Source of the DNA: Sphagnum magellanicum
Lineage: Eukaryota; Streptophyta; Sphagnopsida; Sphagnales; Sphagnaceae
DNA length: 64,000 bases
Assembly: GCA_021904315.1 (NCBI GenBank)
Contig: CM038911.1
Coordinates: forward strand, 17,767,390-17,831,389
Direction: 5' to 3'
Part shown: positions 56,583 through 64,000 of the stretch, piece after piece
Numbering within the stretch: the first letter of the stretch is position 1
How the letters are laid out: the number at the start of each line of letters is the position of its first letter
Notes under the pieces: generated by a model
What the model was told of the DNA's origin: nothing
Database searches by the model: none
Seen by the model: only the letters and a program-made list of their open reading frames with translations
Made by a program: the position numbers and the translations under genes

Positions 56583-58207
56583 TGGCGGCGTTAGTGGAAG
56601 AATTCGATCGTATCAAGGGACCATGGAGTCCTGAAGAAGATGCGGCGTTGCAGCGGCTGGTGGAGAAGCACGGAGCTCGCAACTGGTCACTCATTAGCAA
56701 AGGTATCCCTGGAAGATCGGGGAAATCATGCCGCTTGCGATGGTGCAACCAGCTGAGCCCCTCGGTGCACCATCGTCCCTTCACCGCCCTGGAAGACTCT
56801 GCCATCATCCAAGCGCATAACCTCTACGGCAACAAATGGGCCACCATCGCCAGGATTCTGCCCGGCAGAACAGACAATGCCATCAAGAATCACTGGAACT
56901 CTACTCTGCGTCGTCGCCATCTCACTGACAAGACGTCCCAGAGATCAACAAGCCGAGGAGGAGCAGGCGACAACCGGATCTCTCCAGCAGCAGAGGAGGA
57001 GGAGGAAGATGAGGAAGAGATTGGCAGCAGCTTCGATGGTCGGAAGAGGGTCTACAGCAACGAAATCTCCTCCACAGACAGAAGCGTGCAGCAGGAAGAG
57101 AGTGGTTGTTGGGAAGTTGATTCTCTCAGGCTAAAGAAGCTGAGCTTCGGGGCCGGGGCTTCTGACGACGATGATCATGTGCAGCTGCACCAGCACATGA
57201 AGAACAAGAGGCCCAACAGCTTCGAGCCTGATGATGACGATCCTGCTGCTGCTTCCCACCACAGGCTGAAGAAGAAACAACTCCTCGCCTCTGGATGCGA
57301 AGATGCTTCCACTGTCGTATCCTCGGCACTACTGGCATCTGATGATGATGATGTCCAGATGAAGCTCAAGAAGAAATTGAGCTTTGGAGGGGCCGATTCC
57401 TCCACCCAGCTGATGCCAGCTCCTGCTCTGTTCCGACCTGTAGCTCGAGCCTCAGCCTTCAACACCTTCAACCCAACTCCTCCTCTTCCTCCCTCATACA
57501 CCACCCACGCTTCTTCTTCTTCTTCTACAGGTGTTGTTCAGAATTCTTCTACAAGTATTGAAAGACACCACCAGCAGGAGATCCACCATCAGGCCAACAA
57601 GGCAAGCTTTGGTGTGAATGCTGTTGGGGCTGCAGGACTGCTGTCAATGGATCCACCCACGTCTTTGAGCTTGTCTCTTCCTGGAACTATTATTCAGAGT
57701 TCTACCTCGCAAGCTGCATTGGAGCAGGTGGCGGCACTTGAGAAACAGCCATCCATGTCCTCTTTCACCAAAGGCTCATCCAATGCAGAGGTTCCAGCAG
57801 AGATGTATGACTTGATTGGAGCCACCAACAAGGAGGCCTGTGCGAATCTGATGAACTTAGCAGTGAAATCTGTCGTTGCGCAAGCCTTGGCTCCAGTGTT
57901 TCCACAGCAAGGTCAAGCAGCAGCTGGGACAAAGTGGATTTCCACATCAGCGGCTGCTGCACCCTTGGGAAGCTTGGATGCAGCTCTGAATGCTGGCTTG
58001 CTGGCAATCATGAGGGACATGGTGGCCAAGGAAGTGCACAACTACTTGGCAGCTGTGCACTCTTCCTCCTGCTTGCCTTTCTTCCACACCTTGGCCACCA
58101 CCCACCATGAGCATGCCGCAAGCTTAGCTTCACGAGACCCGACATTTTCAAACCAACCTGAGTTCCTGGGTGTCATGGCCACAACTGCTCCTCGCAAAGC
58201 TGTGTGA
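56582..58207 (+). CDS. R2R3-MYB transcription factor, subgroup 22-like (MYB44/70/73/77 group)
   Basis: A 541-codon single-exon gene. Residues 10-61 (R2: W15, W35, W54) and 62-112 (R3: F67, W86, W105) form the DNA-binding domain, with the helices [17 protein letters not shown] and [18 protein letters not shown] of the MYB44 group, whose members are typically intronless. [11 protein letters not shown] (from 284) matches another group motif. SLSLSLPG (361-368, Leu 362/364/366) is an EAR-type repression motif. [18 protein letters not shown] (472-489) matches the C-terminal subgroup-22 motif. The protein is longer than the roughly 300-residue angiosperm members because of acidic, Gln/His- and Ser-rich linkers, including a repeated LKK-LSFG segment (184-190 and 262-269). 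It should act in the nucleus, probably in stress or hormone responses as in angiosperms; that role is inferred. The coding region is much GC-richer than its flanks. The start fits the domain and has good context. Confidence 0.96.
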   Translation: MAALVEEFDRIKGPWSPEEDAALQRLVEKHGARNWSLISKGIPGRSGKSCRLRWCNQLSPSVHHRPFTALEDSAIIQAHNLYGNKWATIARILPGRTDNAIKNHWNSTLRRRHLTDKTSQRSTSRGGAGDNRISPAAEEEEEDEEEIGSSFDGRKRVYSNEISSTDRSVQQEESGCWEVDSLRLKKLSFGAGASDDDDHVQLHQHMKNKRPNSFEPDDDDPAAASHHRLKKKQLLASGCEDASTVVSSALLASDDDDVQMKLKKKLSFGGADSSTQLMPAPALFRPVARASAFNTFNPTPPLPPSYTTHASSSSSTGVVQNSSTSIERHHQQEIHHQANKASFGVNAVGAAGLLSMDPPTSLSLSLPGTIIQSSTSQAALEQVAALEKQPSMSSFTKGSSNAEVPAEMYDLIGATNKEACANLMNLAVKSVVAQALAPVFPQQGQAAAGTKWISTSAAAAPLGSLDAALNAGLLAIMRDMVAKEVHNYLAAVHSSSCLPFFHTLATTHHEHAASLASRDPTFSNQPEFLGVMATTAPRKAV

Positions 58208-58538
58208 ACCTTCCTCACAGCATCCACCTGTTTTTGCCTCCACAAAGAGCACCATTTTGAGTTTTCCCCCCAAAATCCTTCATTTCATTTCTATGGAGGT
58301 TTGAGTTCTTGGGCTTCAACATACCCAGATGACAAATTCCTCAGTTGATCCACAAGGTACTGGTTTTGCATCTTCATTTGCCAATTGAGTCCATTGGGTT
58401 ATCATGAACACACATCACCCACAGCGTTGGGATCTCACCCCACTTAAACAGCATGTTTCTAAGTATTTCTTTTCCCTTGTTATCCATTTATTCAACTGCC
58501 GGAAATTGTCTTTCTCTTCCTCTTCTTTCTCCCCAATG

Positions 58539-58711
58539 GCATCCTTCCTCTCATTTCCTCATGCTTGCAATCTCTTGTTAGAAACAAGGATTGCTGGGTT
58601 ACTCTACTCCTCTGCAGGAAATCCTCTTCCACTTCTTCTCCCCAGTTGCATCCATCCTCCCTCTCATCTCCTCATGCTTGCAATCTCTTGTTGGAAACAA
58701 GGATTGATGGG
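58539..58711 (+). repeat. Spaced direct repeat downstream of MYB
   Basis: Two copies of a ~60-bp segment (about 58,539-58,599 and 58,648-58,711) share CTCATGCTTGCAATCTCTTG and GAAACAAGGATTG.TGGG, about 107 bp apart. Confidence 0.9.
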
Positions 58712-58847
58712 GTTTTTTTTTTCCTTCTTCTTCTTAATAAGGAAACTATTATTTTCCTTCATTCCCCCCATCTCCACTGGTGTGATTCAAAGACAAATAG
58801 CTAGTAGTAAGTACCCTGTTTGCATCCTCTCTAGTAAAGAACACCAT

Positions 58848-58927
58848 CCAATCCCATCAATACCCCTCAAATTCCCAAAGCTCTCCCCATCCAATCCCAC
58901 CAATGCCCCTCAAACTTCCCAAAAATC
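58848..58927 (+). repeat. Two ~41-bp tandem units downstream of MYB
   Basis: ATCCAATCCCA.CAAT.CCCC and then TCAAA.TTCCCAAA occur twice in tandem. Confidence 0.85.
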
Positions 58928-59368
58928 TGTTTGAGTGCAAAAACATGTAGAATGTCTTTGCATGTCATCCATAAGTGTGCTTGTCCACACAGTAAAGGTT
59001 CTCTCATACTGTCCCCTTGAACAAAGCCTTCCTTTTCTTTGCAAGGGGTTCATCGGCATTTTCCTTAGTGTGATAGTAAATGAGCCACTTGAGTTAGAGT
59101 TTAGGCTTAGGATGATTGTGAATATTGAGTGAGATCTCTTCTGTTTCCTGTTTTTAGTCACTCTCTGTACATTGCTTGTTTGGAGTTGGCTGCATCCCCC
59201 ACACCCCATGACCCTCTCGGTGTACATAGCTATTTGTGTCATTGTCACGAGAACAGTGCAGATAAGTGATTGAGGTATTAAAACTGTACAGTTATTCTGC
59301 TGGGAAAGCTTTATACAAATTTTGCACTAGTTCACAGTGTCTTGTAATTTCCAGTTGGTGTGAAAGGC

Positions 59369-59374
59369 AATAAA
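59369..59374 (+). terminator. Candidate poly-A signal of the MYB transcript
   Basis: AATAAA with a TTGTAATTT element about 25 bases upstream, 1.16 kb after the MYB stop. Plant poly-A signals are loose, so earlier sites are possible. Confidence 0.4.
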
Positions 59375-59399
59375 GCCGTTGGCATAACATGCAGATTAA

Positions 59400-62300
59400 G
59401 CTTTACACATTCTATTGAGATCTTTTTGTTTTCTTTATGAGAGATATATAGCCCATAGCCTGTTTTTGTTTCTTTGCAGCAGAAAACTGTTTTCTCTTAC
59501 CACCTCTGAACTCAACAATTGTACATATTGTCTTGACATCAATCTTATGTTCCAGGACTCAAATGCAATGTGAGGGTTATCTATAGACTACTGAAAATTG
59601 TAGCTGGGACTGTTTGTTAAGTTTGTTGTCAACAGCTCTGCTAAGGTTCTGAGTACTTTTGCAATAGCCATTTTCTATTGTTTGGAAAATAAATCTTGGC
59701 TACCTGTAAGAATTACCTAAATATGTCAATGGGTGGAGGAGATTTAGGAACAATGTGGACAAACTAATGGAAAAAAGATGAAGAACATAAAATGAAGAAT
59801 TGGGGAACAAGAAGAGCACCCAGAAGATTGCAGGACATCCAACCTTGTTGTATATGTGGCATACAAGAGGCATACAAGAGGCATACAAGAATGAACATCT
59901 CTGGGTTTTCAATGAAATCTTTAAACTACAAAATTATTACATTGAAACATCAGCTGCAATACAAGTGAGATGTAAACCAAAAGCTTACAAATTATTGGTT
60001 AAGCACCAAAATAAATTAGGGCAGAGAAGAAAGCATGGAGTCTCAGGGTTTTGGCTTGGTGATACTTTTTCATTAACAAAAGAATAATACATCTCAATGT
60101 GTTTGGTCGGAATATATTTAGGATTAAGTGTAAATACATTGCACTTTGGTTATCACAACAAGTGGCTCTATCCTAAAATAGATGTTTTACAAAAAATTCT
60201 ACAAGAACATACAATGAAAATGTTTTCATTATTATGAATTCAATTTAAATAGGATAAGAGTTCATGGGGTTTACAAGGAGAGGCCTTGAAAATTATATTC
60301 ACATTTTTAGTATCAAATAATTTTTTCTCGCTCTCATGGAGATCATTGTGCATATTTAGAAATTCAAACTTAGTTCCACACTAACATAGCCTAGAGTCAA
60401 TTTCCACGTGGATAAAACAAATAATCAATTTTTTTAAATAATTTATTTTATAAATTTGAAATTATTATTGTTTCATGATGTACTATGATATTTCAAATTG
60501 TAACCTGCAATAATTATGAGGGTTTTAAACACTTTAGCTTCATATTTTCACAAGAATTTGTTCCACTATTTTAAAGATTATTTAATGATGAAACTAGCCC
60601 TAGGGTAAAGTATTTAAATTGCCATAGGCCCACCCCCTTTCCTTCAACTCTAGGCATGAATCTAAACATGTAAAAACAACCATACTGTGTAAAGAAATCC
60701 AGACCTTTTTTATAGGTATAAGCATTTTCTCTAAAAAGGCCTCACAATGTGTGCAACATAAAACTAATACTTAGATTTTATGAAGAAACAATAGCAAGGA
60801 ATGGATAGAATCTCAATGAAAAGACTTGGGAAAGCTTCCCCACCTAATTCTTACTCTCTATTTTGCTTGAGCCAAGATACTTTATTTTCAAATTTGAGGA
60901 TTTGGCAACTCTTAATTAGTGTAGTGTCCTTTTTTGTCACATTTTGGATTTAGGGTTTTCAATGAAAGGTGTTTTTGTTATTGTTGTTGGTGGGTCTAGC
61001 TAGATAGAAAAGTATTTATTTTAAAAACTCTTGTGATTAGCAAATGAAAAACCTTTTTTCACAAGGTCCTCAAAAAATTTTACAAAATAAAAATTCAAAC
61101 CACAAGGTACCCTTTGCATCTAAAAACCAATAGGGGCCTTGTGTAATAAATGATGAAACGTTTAATGGCAATATATGTTGAAACTAGTTGAGGGTCATTA
61201 AGTGGAAAATATAGCATGCACACATGCACATACATACTCACATACATTACATCACAAACTTACAATATCATGAAATTTCAATAGAATTTGTGCAAAAATC
61301 ATAAAACAATATGTATGTGCTACATTTGTGGGCTTCAAAGTGTAAAAATAAAAAAATATATATAATTTGTATATAAATGATGTGTCTTTTCAACTTGTGA
61401 TGTTTTGATGTGAAATACATCCAATTTACATTTAAACTAATTTTGTGCAATTATCATGATGCAATTTTGGATAAAACCATGCAATTTTTGTGTATTAAAC
61501 ATGAACATTCACATATGTCATTCAAAAAAATGTCTCATTTAAATAAATAAAAAGATATTGAATATCTATAAATATCATTCATAATAATCATAACATAAAA
61601 TTCATGCAATTTTTGTATGAACCGATGAAAATTAAATTTCACACAAAATTTCTACAAACCTATGAAGTTTGATAAGTTTGTGATGTACATCTTAAAGAAA
61701 TGGAAATGTTAATGGTTTATTGTTATACACTAGAAGTGTGCTTGGTAGTTTGAATGTGATATAAATTGATTTGTACAAATTTGGTCAATATGCTTATATT
61801 ACACCATATTTACATTTGTTTATAAAGACATTTACCCACATGTGGTTTATTTGAGATCTAAATTTTGTGGTACTTCCACTAAATTGTGATTTTAATTTGA
61901 ATTTATAACTACATTTTAATTTTAATTTTTTACATTATTATTGTCTTTTGGGATGTTATCAGTAAAATCTCCCAAAATGATGAATGGACAATGTTCGAGA
62001 TAATTTTTAATTATAGTTTGAAGATTTTTTTAAAATATAAAAATCAAACATGAATGAGTAATATACTCACATACAATATGTATCGGTTTTCATGTGCCAA
62101 TATTAAAAGGTGTTACTATGTATTTTAAATCATCATTAATTGTTGTATCAAAAGAATGCAAGTGCATGTGTATGTCATACATCATCATTGATGGCCATCA
62201 TGGATTTGAATACTTCAATGAATTTATAAATTTGTGCACCTTGGTTGATGGATGTTGTATTTTTGTTTGTATAAGACATAAGTATTATATAAATTTTCAA

Positions 62301-62900
62301 ATTGAAGAATGAATAGTATCCAAGTTGGAATTTTTTTTAATCTATTCAACTCTATATATATCTACTCCTTTTAGATTCACATAAAAGTTTTGAAAGGAGG
62401 TAATAAAAATAGTTTTTCATTAATTTGTATATGTTAACATGTGTTTTTTAACAATAGTAGGATCAAAAACTAATTCATCTAGTGCCAATCATTGGGGAAA
62501 ATGGATGGTTTTTATTATTGTAGTATCCAAATAGATTCATCAATTTAGTGTTGAATAATTAATTAATTAATCAAAATGCATTTTAGCACATACAATATTA
62601 ATTTGTAGTATTTTGGTTTACATTGTAAAAAATATTTTTATTTTCAACATGGATGAATGTAAGAATAATTTTTCATCCACTTGAAGTTTCGTTCATTTGT
62701 TATGTTTCTTGATTAGATTTTATACCTTCACAATCTTGATTCTTGATTCCTTCCTAAACTCCCTTTCAACAAATTATTTAGAAAGCAACAAGTCTATGAA
62801 AATATGGTGAAAACCTATTCATGAAAGATTTTTAAAGTGATATTGAAGCTTTTAGTGAAGATTTCATTTTTGTGATTTACAAAGCTTTTGGTAGGTTTGC
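59400..62900. other. AT-rich intergenic stretch
   Basis: A 95-codon + frame (59,800-60,087) contains a small tandem repeat (GAGGCATACAA) and no known domain. The rest is very AT-rich without visible gene or defined repeat. The part after about 62.3 kb may belong to the element whose transposase begins at 62.9 kb. Confidence 0.45.
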
Positions 62901-64000
62901 ATGTCCAAAACGGGCAAAGAAAGATTATTTACAACAACGTTCAAAAGCATTACAAGTGAGGAGAGAGAAGTAGAATTGAAATGTGATGTACAAATTTTTA
63001 ATCAACAAGTTGTTCAAAAACAATTGGTTGTTAACAAACTAGAAAAGTGTTATGTTGGTAAACCAAGAAAGGTTGAAGTTGCTTTCTTCAAGAGGGTTTA
63101 TTTCCACAAGAGATAAAGAGAGAAGATGAGGAACCTACTAAAATGGGAAACAACAAAAGAATAAAGGATTGTCACCTACAAAGGATGATGGGAAGTGGTC
63201 AAAGAAAATAAGATTCCACACAAATTGGTTTCAACCTCATTTGTGGCCTCCCATTGTTGTTGCAATAAAAAAACATGGTACCAATTTTGGAGTTCTACAC
63301 TTTCTCATAACACTTTTGGAGTTTTACACTTTCTCAAGACACCCAACATGCCAAGTCCTTATGAAAATTGAGTAGGGCATGCTTATAATGGGAGTGGTTC
63401 ACTACAAGTGGTGAATTAAAATCAACCTATAAGCATGCAATGGAGGTTGGGACAACAATGAAATCCAACAAAGAATCTACGCATGCATTGGAGGACTACC
63501 CAAAAGTTTGTGACTCACTTGTTTTCATGTTATGAAAAATGAAAAAAGTTAAACAACCACTTTCAATTGGCATTGTGCAGCCTATTTTTCATGAAATGAT
63601 AGAATCCGCAGCACTTGAAATCTTGCAATCTAGGGCCCTAGAAGATTTATAGTCACAAGAGAATTCATGAAACAATACATGAATTGCCATTTCAAAATCA
63701 TCACAACAACAAGAAGTAAACTACCACCCAAAGGTATAAATAAGGATGTAACATGGCTTATCAAATAACTTACTTAATGAATGTTTATAACATTCCTCCA
63801 AGCCTAGTTGTTAATAGTGACCAAACAAGTATTCATCTCATCCCAATAGCAAGATATTCGAGCTGGGAGAGTAAAGGATCAAAACACATTTAAGTTTTAG
63901 GGGTTGAAAATAAAAGATCAATTATAATGGTTATATTTTAAGGTTTCTTACTTCCTCTTTAAGTTGTGTTCAAAAGTACTACTCATCATTGTCTACCACC
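62901..64000 (+). pseudogene. DDE transposase pseudogene, 5' part, runs off the window
   Basis: A second transposase, distinct from the one at 46-47 kb. The first frame (62,901-63,116) ends GKPRKVEVAFFKRVYFHKR. Then NWFQPHLWPPIVVAIKKHG (63,169-63,375 frame), EWFTTSGELKSTYKHAMEVG (about 63,390-63,450) and QPLSIGIVQPIFHEMIESAA (about 63,560-63,620) follow in order. NIPPSLVVNSDQTSIHLIP (about 63,790-63,845) carries the first catalytic Asp in the SDQT motif. Spacing and order agree with full-length plant and fungal DDE transposases of this type as I remember them. Frame changes and several stops show it is broken. The second and third catalytic residues would lie beyond 64,000. No terminal repeat was identified upstream. 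Confidence 0.8.

Larger units (their letters stand above)
58208..59400 (+). other. Probable 3' UTR of the MYB gene
   Basis: About 1.2 kb follow the stop before AATAAA at 59,369-59,374, the first good poly-A signal noted. The region contains two internal duplications listed separately. A 176-codon frame (58,404-58,934) crosses those repeats but has no recognisable domain, so it is more likely non-coding than a gene. Confidence 0.45.

Noticed and set aside
56569-58245. Several 65-110-codon frames in the MYB gene on the - strand and in other + frames
   Set aside because: Shadows of a well-supported MYB coding frame.
58404-58934. 176-codon frame after the MYB stop
   Set aside because: It crosses two non-coding style duplications, has no domain and fits better as 3' UTR.
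1-64000. CRISPR arrays, bacterial operons, rRNA genes, organellar DNA insertions
   Set aside because: Looked for and not seen. The tandem arrays lack regular unique spacers, and no stretch resembles chloroplast or rRNA sequence that I know.

Overview
This is a nuclear plant window: AT-rich, gene-poor and full of decayed repeats. A spliceosomal U2 snRNA gene with a plant-type promoter, a plant R2R3-MYB gene and a DYW-class PPR pseudogene fix it as a land plant. The sparse layout and the DYW-type PPR suggest a fern or another non-flowering vascular plant with a large genome; that is an inference, since no species marker is visible.

Layout. 0-4 kb: no firm gene, but scattered exon-like reading segments on the + strand. 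4.0-5.6 kb: a 5'-truncated LINE on the - strand with an open reverse-transcriptase frame, a tetranucleotide tail and a perfect 29-bp target duplication. 7.6-16.3 kb: one DYW-type PPR pseudogene on the - strand, split into three blocks by a ~0.6 kb insert and by an old Ty1/copia element (8,291-13,843) with two LTRs. 16.9-17.2 kb: U2 snRNA gene, - strand. 17-37 kb: mostly local tandem duplications and minisatellites, including a CATGTGGC/CCTAGG satellite holding a solo LTR (28,951-29,772), and an AT-rich satellite that switches strand near 35.5 kb. 37.8-42.3 kb: several MITE-like inverted-repeat elements and a GC-richer island. 46.4-47.4 kb: a pogo-like DDE transposase pseudogene, - strand. 50.5-51.2 kb: an endonuclease (EEP) domain from a LINE or Helitron2-type element, + strand. 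54-59.4 kb: the one clearly intact protein gene, a single-exon subgroup-22-like R2R3-MYB (56,582-58,207, + strand), with a pyrimidine-rich leader, an 11-codon upstream ORF whose stop overlaps the main start, and a long repeat-containing 3' region. 62.9-64.0 kb: a second, different DDE transposase pseudogene running off the right edge.

How it fits together. Only the U2 gene and the MYB gene look functional. U2 serves pre-mRNA splicing. The MYB is expected to be a nuclear transcription factor with an EAR repression motif. The PPR would have been an organellar RNA-editing factor before decay. The rest records successive insertions and local duplication. I see no operon-like or novel defence system. 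The most informative structures are the nested insertion history of the PPR gene, the stop/start overlap ahead of the MYB, and the small palindrome-bearing MITE family.
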